Shown here: in pieces, positions 1 through 7,744 of the stretch
Position numbering within the stretch: position 1 is the first letter of the stretch
Layout: every line of letters begins with the position of its first letter
Assembly: GCA_047921175.1 (NCBI GenBank)
Contig: JBLRWQ010000038.1
Coordinates: 1 to 28,221, forward strand
Length of the DNA: 28,221 nucleotides
From: T1Sed10-7 sp047921175
GTDB lineage: Bacteria; Actinomycetota; Nitriliruptoria; Nitriliruptorales; Nitriliruptoraceae
Direction: 5' to 3'
Position numbers and translations under genes: made by a program
The notes under the pieces: generated by a model
Told to the model about the DNA's origin: nothing
What the model saw: the letters and a program-made list of their open reading frames with translations, nothing else
The model's database searches: none

Positions 1-387
1 CTGCACGCCCAGACCCAGGCGCTCCTCGACCAGATCGAGCTGCACCTGGACCCTCGGCGCAAGATGCGCACTCTGACGGTCGCGGAGATGCAGCTCGTCG
101 AGATCGCCAAGGCCATCTCGTACGACGCCGACCTCGTGATCATGGACGAGCCCACCTCGGCGCTGGACCCGGAGCTGGTCGGCGAGGTGCTCTCGGTCAT
201 GCGTGACCTGGCCGCCGAGGGCATGACCATGATGGTCGTGACCCACGAGATGGGCTTCGCCCAGGAGGTCGGCGACCGGGTCGTGTTCATGGACGACGGC
301 GCCGTGGTGGAGGAGGGGGTACCGGAGCAGGTGCTCGGCGACCCGCAGCACGAGCGCACCCAGCGGTTCCTCAAGATGGTGCGCTGA
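1..387 (+). CDS. ABC transporter ATP-binding protein, 3' part, apparently chimeric (sugar-type then amino-acid-type)
   Basis: The reading frame is open from base 1, so the gene enters from outside the window; about 128 residues are visible. It would energise a membrane importer by ATP hydrolysis. The visible part has a signature region LTVAEMQLVEIAKA (from 73), Walker B and D-loop DEPTSALD (145-168) and the switch histidine in VVTHEMGF (about 235-258). The odd point is that the signature and the residues before Walker B look like sugar importers of the RbsA/MglA/XylG class (LSVAEQQ-type), whereas everything after DEPTSALD looks like the polar amino acid importer class GlnQ/HisP, ending in a typical QHERTQRF tail. 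GlnQ proteins normally have LSGGQQQR. The stop overlaps the end of the opposing gene by 17 bp. The ABC ATPase call is firm; the substrate is unknown. Confidence 0.85.
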   Translation: MHAQTQALLDQIELHLDPRRKMRTLTVAEMQLVEIAKAISYDADLVIMDEPTSALDPELVGEVLSVMRDLAAEGMTMMVVTHEMGFAQEVGDRVVFMDDGAVVEEGVPEQVLGDPQHERTQRFLKMVR

Positions 388-1207
388 CCTCGTCTGCGCC
401 CGTCGGCGCCTCGCGGTCCAGGCTCCAGGGGTCCTCGAACACGCGGTGCACCTCCCGGGCCAGCGTCGCCGCCTGGAACCCGTCGATGAAGCGGTGGTCG
501 ACGGTGGCGGTGATCGTCAGCACCGGGCGGACCACCACCTCGCCGTCCACGATCCAGGGTCGCTCGCGGACCGCCCCGATCAGCACGTACAGCGGCACCC
601 GGGCGAAGGGCGTGGGCGGGGCGTAGGCCTCGTCCAGGCCGAGCATGCCGACGCTGGTGACGATCCCGGAGCCGAAGGGCTGCTTCTCCAGGCCGAGCGG
701 CTTGGCGCCCAGCCCGAGCGACGCGGTCAGCCAGCCGGTGAACCACACGATCGGCCGGATCACCCACGACGGGAAGGTCCGCAGCAGCTGCTTGGACTTC
801 TCCCAGTCCTCGTCCGTGCCGGTGCGCAGCCGCTCGGTGCGCTCGCGCAGCTCCCGGGCGATCGTGGCCACGTCCTTGCCGTCGATGTCGTCGACGCGGG
901 CGCGGGCCAGATCCGAGCCGTCCGGCATGGTCACCAGGAACGCGAGCGAGACGCGGTCGTTGGGCAGGTAGCGTCCGAAGCGGATGCGGCCGTTGAGGGT
1001 CGGCTCCGCCGCGAGCGCCGCACCCGTCGCACGCGCGACGAGGTGGGTGAGGGTGACCCGCTCGCCGGTCCGCTCTCGCACCTCCTCGAGGTAGCGCAGC
1101 GCCTCGGTCGCCTCGAGCTCCAGCTTGCCGTACATGTTCGGCTCGCGCGGCGGGCGCCACGAGGCGATGGCCAGCTTGCGACGCACGGTGTTGGGGTAGC
1201 GGGCCAC
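371..1207 (-). CDS. 2-oxoacid dehydrogenase E2-type acyltransferase domain protein
   Basis: A 278-residue protein made only of the catalytic (CoA-dependent acyltransferase) fold seen in E2 subunits and chloramphenicol acetyltransferase. The active-site motif HRFIDG lies near the C-terminus, with H238 and D242 as the expected catalytic pair. There is no lipoyl domain and no E3-binding domain, so it is a stand-alone acyltransferase rather than a normal E2 subunit; its acceptor is unknown. The start is GTG at 1207 behind a purine-rich ribosome site (gggaaggga). It lies 49 bp downstream of the PPOX gene on the same strand, so the two may be co-transcribed. Its end overlaps the ABC ATPase gene tail to tail. 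Confidence 0.85.
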   Translation of the reverse strand: MARYPNTVRRKLAIASWRPPREPNMYGKLELEATEALRYLEEVRERTGERVTLTHLVARATGAALAAEPTLNGRIRFGRYLPNDRVSLAFLVTMPDGSDLARARVDDIDGKDVATIARELRERTERLRTGTDEDWEKSKQLLRTFPSWVIRPIVWFTGWLTASLGLGAKPLGLEKQPFGSGIVTSVGMLGLDEAYAPPTPFARVPLYVLIGAVRERPWIVDGEVVVRPVLTITATVDHRFIDGFQAATLAREVHRVFEDPWSLDREAPTGADEVSAPS

Positions 1208-1256
1208 GCGGGTCTCCCTTCCCGGAGGTCGCCGCAGCGTAGTGAGGCCGGTGCGG

Positions 1257-1724
1257 TCAGTCGTCGGCGAGCTCCGGCGGGAACCCCCCGGTCGCGATGG
1301 GACCCCACTCCTCGATCGTCATCCGCAGCAGCACCTTGCCCTGGTCGTGCATCGCCTGGCGGTACTCGTCCCAGTCGGGATGCTCCCCGGCGATGACCCG
1401 GAAGTACTCCACCAGTGGCTCGAGCGCCTCGGGGAGGTCGAGCACCTCGGCGCTGCCGTACAGCTGTACCCAGGCGCCCCCGAAGTCGTCCGACAGCACA
1501 CACGCCGCGGCCCGGGGGTCGCGCCGTAGGTTGCGGACCTTGGCGCGCCGCGGGTAGGTCGCGACGACCAGGCGCCCCTCGGCATCCAGCCCGGCGCTGA
1601 CGGGGGAGAGCTGTGGGCGGCCGTCCGCCCGGTTGGTGACCAGTACCACGTTGTGGCGCGGGCGCACGAACGACTCCAGCTCCGTGCGGTCGACCCGGTC
1701 GGCTCGGGCGATGGTCCGTGCCAT
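1257..1724 (-). CDS. PPOX-class F420-dependent oxidoreductase (Rv1155-like)
   Basis: A 155-residue split-barrel flavin/deazaflavin-binding protein. The N-terminal strand pattern (NVVLVTNRADGRPQLSPVSAG), the central KVRNLRRDPRAAACVL segment and the C-terminal HPDWDEYRQAM...LLRMTIEEWGP block fit the PPOX family related to mycobacterial Rv1155, which binds coenzyme F420. The substrate is unknown. The ATG at 1724 has a clear ribosome site (ggagct) just upstream. It is divergent from the sugar acetyltransferase gene, with 112 bp between the starts, and is probably the first gene of a two-gene unit with the acyltransferase at 371-1207. FMN rather than F420 could be the cofactor; sequence alone does not decide. 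Confidence 0.85.
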   Translation of the reverse strand: MARTIARADRVDRTELESFVRPRHNVVLVTNRADGRPQLSPVSAGLDAEGRLVVATYPRRAKVRNLRRDPRAAACVLSDDFGGAWVQLYGSAEVLDLPEALEPLVEYFRVIAGEHPDWDEYRQAMHDQGKVLLRMTIEEWGPIATGGFPPELADD

Positions 1725-1824
1725 GGCAGCTCCGGTCGGTGGGGGACGCGTCCACCGTCACGCTAGTGCGCGGCCCCAGCCGCCCGATGGTGCCGTGAGG
1801 CCGTCCGGCGAGACGCATCGGTCG

Positions 1825-1836
1825 TAGAGTGGCGGC
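1825..1836 (+). promoter_or_regulatory. Possible leaderless promoter of the acetyltransferase gene
   Basis: A TAGAGT hexamer (1825-1830) matches the actinobacterial -10 pattern TANNNT and ends 6 bp before the ATG at 1837. There is no Shine-Dalgarno sequence. This spacing would place transcription start at or next to the start codon, as in leaderless mRNAs common in actinobacteria. No convincing -35 was seen. Confidence 0.35.
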
Positions 1837-2433
1837 ATGGAGACGACCCCGCAGGCAGACGACCGGACCATGCGCGAGCGGATGCTCGCCGGCGACCTCT
1901 ACCTCGCCGACGACCCGGAGCTCGAGGAGGCCCTCGCCCGGGCGCAGGACCTCATGGCCGCGTACAACGCGACGGGCGCGCGCCAGGAACCGCGGCGACG
2001 GTCCCTGCTGGAGCGGCTGCTCGGGGCGATCGGTGAGGGCACCGTGCTGCGCCCGCCGCTGTACGTCGACTACGGCCAGCACCTGGACATCGGGGCGCGC
2101 TGCTTCGCGAACTTCGGGCTGGTCGCCTTGGACGTCGCGGCCATCACGATCGGCGACGACGTCCAGATCGGCCCGAACGTCCAGCTGCTCACCCCGACCC
2201 ACCCGGTCGATCCCGACCTGCGCCGGGACAAGTGGGAGGCGGCGGAGCCCATCACGATCGGGGACAACGTCTGGCTCGGGGGTGGCGCCATCGTGCTCGC
2301 CGGGGTGACCATCGGGCCGAACACCGTCGTCGGTGCGGGAGCGGTCGTCACGAAGGACCTACCGGGACATGTCGTCGCGGTCGGCAACCCGGCCCGGGTC
2401 GTCCGCACGCTCGAGGCGCCGACCGCCACCTGA
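1837..2433 (+). CDS. Maltose/galactoside O-acetyltransferase family protein
   Basis: A 198-residue acetyl-CoA-dependent sugar O-acetyltransferase of the Maa/LacA/NodL type. The N-terminal helical part (RERMLAGDLYLADDPEL) is the usual maltose acetyltransferase cap. It is followed by the left-handed beta-helix hexapeptide repeats (ITIGDDVQIGPNV, ITIGDNVWLGGGAIVLAGVTIG) and the C-terminal PGHVVAVGNPARVV block. The catalytic histidine is H122 in TPTHPVDPDLR. The length is normal for the family. The sugar acceptor cannot be told from sequence. It ends 12 bp before the end of the convergent PLP enzyme gene. Confidence 0.93.
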   Translation: METTPQADDRTMRERMLAGDLYLADDPELEEALARAQDLMAAYNATGARQEPRRRSLLERLLGAIGEGTVLRPPLYVDYGQHLDIGARCFANFGLVALDVAAITIGDDVQIGPNVQLLTPTHPVDPDLRRDKWEAAEPITIGDNVWLGGGAIVLAGVTIGPNTVVGAGAVVTKDLPGHVVAVGNPARVVRTLEAPTAT

Positions 2434-2445
2434 CCGTCCCCGGCG

Positions 2446-3630
2446 TCAGCCCGCGGAGGCGGGGGCGTCGGTGGCTTCGATGGCCAGGCTCCTCGCTGTG
2501 GTCAGGGCCGCGTCCAGGTCGGCCCACAGGTCCTCGACGTGCTCGCAGCCGACGGACAGGCGGAGCAGCCCGGCCGGGACGTGCTCCTGCCCGGCGAGCT
2601 TCGCGCGCCGCTCGATCGTCGACTCGACGCCCCCGAGGCTGGTGGCGCTGGTGATCACGGCCACGTGGCCGCAGACCGCGTCCGCGGCGGCCGCGTCGGC
2701 GACCTCGAAGCTCAGCACCGCCCCGAACCCGCGCATCTGCCGGGCCGCGCGGGTGTGGTGCGGGTCGGTCGGCAGGCCGGGGTAGCGGACGCGATGGACC
2801 CCAGGGTGCTCCGCCAGGCGTCGCGCGAGCACCCCGGCGCTGTCCTGGGCGTGTTGCAGCCGCAGCGCCAGGGTGCGAGCGCCCCTGAGCGCCAGGAAGC
2901 ACTCGAGCGCGCCGGGCGTCGCGCCGGCGACCTCCCGGCGCCGCACCAGCCGCGCGTGGTCCTCCTCGCGACGGGTCACGACCACCCCGAGCAGCAGGTC
3001 GGCGTGGCCGCCGATGAACTTCGTCGCGCTGTGGACGACCAGGTCCGCACCGAGCGCCAGCGGCGACTGCAGGAGCGGGGTCGCGAAGGTGTTGTCCACC
3101 ACGACCGCTGCACCCGCTGCGCCCGCACGAGCCACCACCTCGGCGATGTCGACCACCTCCAGCAGCGGGTTGCTCGGGGTCTCGAGCCAGACCAGGTCCG
3201 CGTCCGCGACCGCCGCGGTCAGCGCCACGTCGTCGGTCATGTCGACGGTGCGTACGTCCCACCGCCCGGCCGCCGCGCCATCGGCGAGCAGGCCACGGGT
3301 GCCGCCGTAGCTGTCCCGGGGGACGACCACCCGGGCACCGACCGGCAGCAGCTCGAGCACCGCCGCGATGGCGCCCATCCCCGACGAGAAGCACACGGCC
3401 CGGCCGCCCTCGAGGTCGCCGAGCAGCTCCTCCAGCGCCTCCCACCCCGGGGTCCCGTCGTCGCGGGCGTACCCCCGCGCCGACTGCCCGACCGGCGCGG
3501 CGCGGAAGTTCGAGGCCGGCCCGATCGGCACGTTCAGCGGCTGCCCGGGCCGGTGGTCGCCCCGACCGAGCAGCGTGAGCCGGGTCTCGACGCGATAGCG
3601 CGCTGCCGGGGTCGTGCGATCGTGCGGCAT
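2446..3630 (-). CDS. Cys/Met metabolism PLP-dependent enzyme (cystathionine gamma-synthase/lyase type)
   Basis: A 394-residue trans-sulfuration enzyme of the cytosolic Cys/Met PLP family. Visible landmarks are YARDDGTPGWEALEELL (the family usually has YSRxxNPT here, so NPT is replaced by GTP), the cofactor-stacking SSGMGAI segment, LETPSNP, VVDNTFATP and the PLP lysine K204 in SATKFIGGHADLLLG. The C-terminus carries SLGGVESTIE and RLSVGCEHVEDL. The start is ATG at 3630. Synthase and lyase (or methionine gamma-lyase) cannot be separated reliably by eye. The gene stands alone, convergent to the acetyltransferase and divergent from the lipoprotein gene. Confidence 0.88.
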   Translation of the reverse strand: MPHDRTTPAARYRVETRLTLLGRGDHRPGQPLNVPIGPASNFRAAPVGQSARGYARDDGTPGWEALEELLGDLEGGRAVCFSSGMGAIAAVLELLPVGARVVVPRDSYGGTRGLLADGAAAGRWDVRTVDMTDDVALTAAVADADLVWLETPSNPLLEVVDIAEVVARAGAAGAAVVVDNTFATPLLQSPLALGADLVVHSATKFIGGHADLLLGVVVTRREEDHARLVRRREVAGATPGALECFLALRGARTLALRLQHAQDSAGVLARRLAEHPGVHRVRYPGLPTDPHHTRAARQMRGFGAVLSFEVADAAAADAVCGHVAVITSATSLGGVESTIERRAKLAGQEHVPAGLLRLSVGCEHVEDLWADLDAALTTARSLAIEATDAPASAG

Positions 3631-3712
3631 GGGCCCTCTCCCGGGTGCAGGCAGCTCGCTCGTGCGGGCGGACGGTAGCCGTGGACCAGGTGGCCGATCG
3701 CGCGTCGGCCGC

Positions 3713-3718
3713 TACGGT
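3713..3718 (+). promoter_or_regulatory. Possible -10 element of the lipoprotein gene
   Basis: TACGGT fits the TANNNT -10 pattern and lies 37 bp before the chosen ATG at 3756. It supports that start over an in-frame upstream codon at 3645, which would lie before the promoter. No clear -35 was seen. Confidence 0.3.
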
Positions 3719-3755
3719 GCCGGCCGCCCGCACACGCCCGACCGGAGGGGACCCG

Positions 3756-5600
3756 ATGGCCCGTCACCTCCTCTCGCTCGCGGTCGCTGCCGTACTGCTG
3801 GTCGGTTGCACCGCCGACACCGACCCGGATCCGGCGGGCGAGGAACCGTCGACGACGGCCGACGTGACGGAGCCCTCGGACGACGACCCTGGCGAGGCCG
3901 ACGAGGACGTCGACCCGCCCATCGAGGAGCCACCCTGCCGCCTCGACACCCTGGAGGTCGGGCAGCTCGAGCTCACGGGGCCCGACGCCGTCGAGGTGGC
4001 GGTACGCGTCACGGAGCGGACCCACCGATGCGCGCCGGTCGTGGTCGTGGCCGCCGACGACCCCTGGGTGGCGAGCCTCGCCGCGGCGGTCGCGTCGGCC
4101 GCGGACGTCCCGTTGCTGCTCGCCGATCCCGCCGCACCCGAGGTGCTGGCGCCCACCCTGTCGCGCCTGGACGTCGAGGAGCTCGTCACGGTGGGGCTGG
4201 AGCTCGCCGCCTTCGGCCTACCCGGCACCGAGCTGCTGGCCCCTACCGACCGCCCGGACGTCGATGCCGACGTCGCGTCCGACCTGCTCGGCCTCACGTT
4301 GCGGGTGGCCGAGCACCTCGGCACCGACCGGTTCCTCGCGGTCCCGGTCGAGGACGCGGATGCCCGTGCCGCGGCGCTGACCCGCCTCGAGCCGCAGCTC
4401 GCGCTGCTCCCGCTGCCCGGTGACCTGGGGCCGTTCGTCGACGCCCTGCCGCCGACGGCGCGGCTCGAGGTGCTGGCCGGCGACGGTGCCGTCGCGCTCG
4501 CCGAACGGCTCACCGGCCTGGGCCTCGATGCCGAGGTGGTGGGCGACGACGATCTGTGGGCGCGCGCCGCCGACGCGATCGACGTCGGTGCGATGACGTG
4601 GCTGGTCGATCCGGCCGACGGCCTCGCCACGGCGGTGGCGTCGGTCGCTGCGGCGGGCCGGGGTGAGGCGCTGCTGCCGGTCGACGGCGAGGACCTGCGG
4701 GCGGGCCGTGAGGGCACCGACCGGCTGCGGGCCGCGCAGCTCGGAGACGTCGTCCTGGTCGGCCAGGTCACCGACGAAGCGGACTGGCAGCTCGCCACCG
4801 TGCTCGAAGGCGAGCCGCTGCCCGGAGGCGGCTTCCGCCTGTTCGAGGACGAGCGGATGGTGGCCCTGTACGGCTCGGTCGAGACCTCGGTCCTCGGGGT
4901 GCTCGGAGAGCAGGGGCTGGACGCCGCGGTCGACCGGGCCCGCACCGTGGCCGAGCCGTACGGCGCCGACGGCGCCCGGGTGCTCCCGGCCTTCGAGATC
5001 ATCACCACCATCGCCAGCGCCACCGCGCAGCCGACCGGGGACTACAGCCGCCGGACCCCGATCGAGGTGCTCCGACCGTGGGTCGACCGGGCTGCGGAGG
5101 AGGGCCTCTACGTCTTCCTCGACCTCCAGCCCGGCCGCACCGACTTCCTCACCCAGGCGCGGGAGTACGAGGAGCTGCTGCGAGAGCCGCACGTCGGCCT
5201 GGCGCTGGACCCGGAGTGGCGGCTCGCGCCCGACGAGGTCCACCTGCAGCAGATCGGCTCGGTCGCTGCCGCGGAGGTGCAGGAGGTCGCCGACTGGCTG
5301 GCGGCACTCACCCGTGAGCACCGGTTGCCGGAGAAGCTGCTGGTCCTGCACCAGTTCCGGTTCTCGATGCTGCCGGACCGGGACACGATCGTCGCGCCGC
5401 CCGAGCTGGCGGTGGTCGTGCACATGGATGGCCAGGGGACGCTCGCCCAGAAGTACGAGACCTACGCCGCGATCACCGGCGGCGTCGAGGACCGCTGGCT
5501 GTGGGGCTGGAAGAACTTCTACGACGAGGACAGCCCGACCGCCACCCCATCGCAGGTGCTCGACCTCGTCCCGCTGCCGGTGCTGGTGACCTACCAGTAG
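3756..5600 (+). CDS. Large lipoprotein with cell-wall-binding-repeat-2-like region
   Basis: A 614-residue secreted lipoprotein. The start at 3756 is chosen because it is preceded by a strong ribosome site (ggagggg) and opens a textbook lipoprotein signal peptide ending in the lipobox LLVGC, giving lipidated C18. A long Asp/Glu/Thr/Pro-rich linker (about residues 19-65) would span the wall. The next part (CAPVVVVAADDPWVASLAAAVA..VPLLLADPAAPEVL..) resembles the cell wall binding repeat 2 fold found in actinobacterial surface proteins. The C-terminal third (from about residue 410) resembles a conserved domain with possible TIM-barrel character (LYVFLDLQPGRTDF, VGLALDPEWRL, VVVHMDGQG, RWLWGWKNFYDED). 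The function is unknown. It is followed by a hairpin terminator and is probably monocistronic. Confidence 0.8.
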   Translation: MARHLLSLAVAAVLLVGCTADTDPDPAGEEPSTTADVTEPSDDDPGEADEDVDPPIEEPPCRLDTLEVGQLELTGPDAVEVAVRVTERTHRCAPVVVVAADDPWVASLAAAVASAADVPLLLADPAAPEVLAPTLSRLDVEELVTVGLELAAFGLPGTELLAPTDRPDVDADVASDLLGLTLRVAEHLGTDRFLAVPVEDADARAAALTRLEPQLALLPLPGDLGPFVDALPPTARLEVLAGDGAVALAERLTGLGLDAEVVGDDDLWARAADAIDVGAMTWLVDPADGLATAVASVAAAGRGEALLPVDGEDLRAGREGTDRLRAAQLGDVVLVGQVTDEADWQLATVLEGEPLPGGGFRLFEDERMVALYGSVETSVLGVLGEQGLDAAVDRARTVAEPYGADGARVLPAFEIITTIASATAQPTGDYSRRTPIEVLRPWVDRAAEEGLYVFLDLQPGRTDFLTQAREYEELLREPHVGLALDPEWRLAPDEVHLQQIGSVAAAEVQEVADWLAALTREHRLPEKLLVLHQFRFSMLPDRDTIVAPPELAVVVHMDGQGTLAQKYETYAAITGGVEDRWLWGWKNFYDEDSPTATPSQVLDLVPLPVLVTYQ

Positions 5601-5643
5601 TCGCGCTCCGGCCTGACGCGCGCCTCGGGGTGCTGTAGGGGTC

Positions 5644-5661
5644 CGGTCCCTCCGGGGACCG
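5644..5661 (+). terminator. Hairpin terminator after the lipoprotein gene
   Basis: A perfect 7-bp GC-rich stem, cggtccc (5644-5650) and gggaccg (5655-5661), closes a 4-nt loop 44 bp after the stop codon. There is no T tract, which is usual in high-GC actinobacteria. Confidence 0.5.
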
Positions 5662-5784
5662 TGCCGTGGCCACCGAAGTTGGGTGCGTCCCCCCATGGCA
5701 GGTTCGACCCCGCTGCGTAGGTTGAAGTCGGTCGTTGTCCCTGCGGGGGTTCAGGGCAGCGTGCACCCGACGGATGGAGGAGGT

Positions 5785-6087
5785 ATGGCAACCACGAGCA
5801 CCTCGACGCGTGGGATGGCGGTCCGCCGCACCGCGATCACGGTGGCTGGCGTTGCCGCAGCGCTCGGACTGCTCGGCGCGCCGGCGCTGGCGATGCAGCC
5901 GGCGGGCGGACCCGCGCAGGAACGGTTCGGCTGTGTCGAGAACGGGAGCGATGCGGTGGCGGGCCACCCGGGTGCCGCCGGTCTGGTCGCGGCGACACCG
6001 ATGGTCCGCGACTTGACGGGCAACCCGATGCCGACGGCCTGGAACGCGGTGGAGCGTGCGGGGCCCATCGGCCTCGGCATCTGCTGA
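5785..6087 (+). CDS. Small secreted protein of unknown function
   Basis: A 100-residue protein that I do not recognise. The start at 5785 follows an excellent Shine-Dalgarno sequence (ggaggaggt). The N-terminus is positively charged (STRGMAVRRTA), followed by a hydrophobic stretch ITVAGVAAALGLLGAPALA with an AxA-type signal peptidase I site near residue 36. The mature part is only about 64 residues, rich in Gly, Ala and Pro, with two cysteines (FGCVENG and the C-terminal GIC) that could form a disulfide. An open frame upstream to 5683 is not needed. It is followed by a hairpin shared with the opposing gene. Confidence 0.7.
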   Translation: MATTSTSTRGMAVRRTAITVAGVAAALGLLGAPALAMQPAGGPAQERFGCVENGSDAVAGHPGAAGLVAATPMVRDLTGNPMPTAWNAVERAGPIGLGIC

Positions 6088-6105
6088 ACATCAGCACGGC
6101 ACCGA

Positions 6106-6138
6106 CGACCGCTCCCAGGCCTGGTGCGGGAGCGGTCG
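6106..6138. terminator. Bidirectional terminator hairpin between convergent genes
   Basis: A perfect 11-bp inverted repeat, cgaccgctccc (6106-6116) and gggagcggtcg (6128-6138), with an 11-nt loop. It lies between the stops of the small secreted protein (6087, plus) and the PHP hydrolase (6158, minus), where it could end both transcripts. Confidence 0.65.
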
Positions 6139-6157
6139 CTGGTGCGGCGTGCTTCGA

Positions 6158-7744
6158 CTACCGCGAGGCGGTGGCCTCGTGCGGGCCGAGGAGCAGCGCC
6201 TCACCGTCCACCCAGGAGTGCCGGCGGCGGCGCGGACCGGACGAGCGGCGGGGGCGGGCACCGGCGAGGTAGAACGGGCTCGCGTAGGCGACCGCGCGGT
6301 TGTTGCACGGGTGACCGTCTGGGCCGGGTGCATCGTTGGACTGAGCCGGATCGGCGATGCGGAGCACCGCCCAGGAGGTGGCGGCGGGGTCGATCGCGGC
6401 GGTGAAGCGGATCGGCTGCCGATCGGTCGGGGCTGGGACCCGGATGTCCTCGATGTGCACGACCTCGGGCAGGTCGTCCCCGGAGGTCAGCACCTGCACC
6501 TCGAGCGGTGTGCCGGCGCGCTGAGCGCCCCATTCGAGGTCCAGCTCGAAGGCCAGTCGGCGGGGTCGACCGGGGACGACCTGGCCCATGCGGGTGTTGC
6601 CGTTCGCGCCGACGTCCACGCGGAGCCCCCGCTCGCGGGTCGCGAAGATCTGCCGGGAGGACATCGCGGCGAAGACGCTGTCGCGGTCGAGGTGGTCGAC
6701 GTACATGCCGGTGCGGCCCTTGCCCACGGGCTGGCCCCAGTCGGTGCCGTGCTCGTCGGTGACCCCGGTCAGCCCGACGTGCCAGCCCGCGTCGAGGCAG
6801 GCCACCAGCGGGGAGGGCAGCCCCTGGTCCCAGTTCTTGAACAGGTAGTCCTCACGTCGGTTCAGGATCTCCATGGACACCATGCGTGAGCGGACCCGGG
6901 CGTCGTAGGCGAACGCATCGAAGTACTCGGGCTCACGGTTGGGATGGTTGAAGCCCGCGATCGCGTCCGAGCCACCCCCGAGGGATGACGACGGGGAGCG
7001 GCGCAGCCACTGGTAGAAGCCGGCCATACCGTCCGGGCCGGACGCCTCGATCTGCTCGATGAGCTCGGGTCCGCCGGGCAGTTGCAGCAGCGGGCCGAGC
7101 AGTGCCCGGAGCGCGTCGATGGTGATGCCGATGCGTGCCAGGCCGTCGGCGGTCAGGCCGCCGGTCGCCAGCGGGTCGGTGACGTCCTGGCTGAACCACA
7201 CGTTGATGTGACCGAGGTAGGGGCTGGACCACTCGAACCCGCGGATCGCCGTGAACCGTCCTGGCAGGTCGGCGCCGTCCGCGAACAGCGCGGTCTCCTC
7301 GAACCCGGCCCGATCGACGCCCAGCGTCGAGGTGCAGGGGTCTCTGGTCCCGAAGGGTGGCGAGGGAACGAACGAGCACAGTGCCGGGACCCCGCCGCTG
7401 ATGGCCGCGACGGTGTGGTCGGTCAACGCGGCGATATCCAGCCCGGAGTCGAACATCGACTCGTACGCGAGCGAGGGGTCGCCGGCCGCGTCGGAGAGCT
7501 GGGTGTGGTTGTGCAGGTCGGCGTGGGCGAGCCGCTGCCGGCGCCCGAGCCGTGAGACGCGGCTGGTCCCGGTCTCGCGGTCCAGCGGCCGGGCGAGCGC
7601 CTGGGTCGGCAGGGCGGTCAGCGCGGCTGCGGCCGCAGCCGCCTTGAGCAGGGACCGGCGGCCGATCCGGTGCTCGTGGTCGGGATGATGGTGCGTCTCC
7701 CCGTGATGGTGGGAGGTGTCGGCGTGGTCGATGGTCTCGGACAT
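6158..7744 (-). CDS. Twin-arginine-exported PHP-domain metallohydrolase
   Basis: A 528-residue exported protein. The start at 7744 (ATG with aggag upstream) is preferred to an in-frame codon at 7870. The N-terminus is unusually histidine-rich (residues 7-25 include HHH at 12-14 and 18-20). It is followed by the twin-arginine motif RRSLLK (R29, R30) and an alanine-rich hydrophobic core ending near TQALA, so the folded protein should leave by the Tat route. The mature part begins with the PHP metal site HADLHNH (about residues 74-80) and ALTDHT, as in PHP/CehA-like phosphoesterases; further metal-type histidines occur in GFNHPNREP and VTDEHG. The substrate is unknown. It is divergent from the choice-of-anchor I gene, itself a family linked to secreted phosphoesterases. 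Confidence 0.8.
   Translation of the reverse strand: MSETIDHADTSHHHGETHHHPDHEHRIGRRSLLKAAAAAAALTALPTQALARPLDRETGTSRVSRLGRRQRLAHADLHNHTQLSDAAGDPSLAYESMFDSGLDIAALTDHTVAAISGGVPALCSFVPSPPFGTRDPCTSTLGVDRAGFEETALFADGADLPGRFTAIRGFEWSSPYLGHINVWFSQDVTDPLATGGLTADGLARIGITIDALRALLGPLLQLPGGPELIEQIEASGPDGMAGFYQWLRRSPSSSLGGGSDAIAGFNHPNREPEYFDAFAYDARVRSRMVSMEILNRREDYLFKNWDQGLPSPLVACLDAGWHVGLTGVTDEHGTDWGQPVGKGRTGMYVDHLDRDSVFAAMSSRQIFATRERGLRVDVGANGNTRMGQVVPGRPRRLAFELDLEWGAQRAGTPLEVQVLTSGDDLPEVVHIEDIRVPAPTDRQPIRFTAAIDPAATSWAVLRIADPAQSNDAPGPDGHPCNNRAVAYASPFYLAGARPRRSSGPRRRRHSWVDGEALLLGPHEATASR

Noticed and set aside
446..1396. Plus-strand frame of 316 codons opposite the acyltransferase
   Set aside because: It is a shadow of the E2-like gene, which has a clear active-site motif; this frame has none.
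2348..3733. Minus-strand frame of 461 codons over the PLP enzyme
   Set aside because: It runs in another frame over the well-supported trans-sulfuration enzyme and is Arg/Gly/Ala-rich without motifs.
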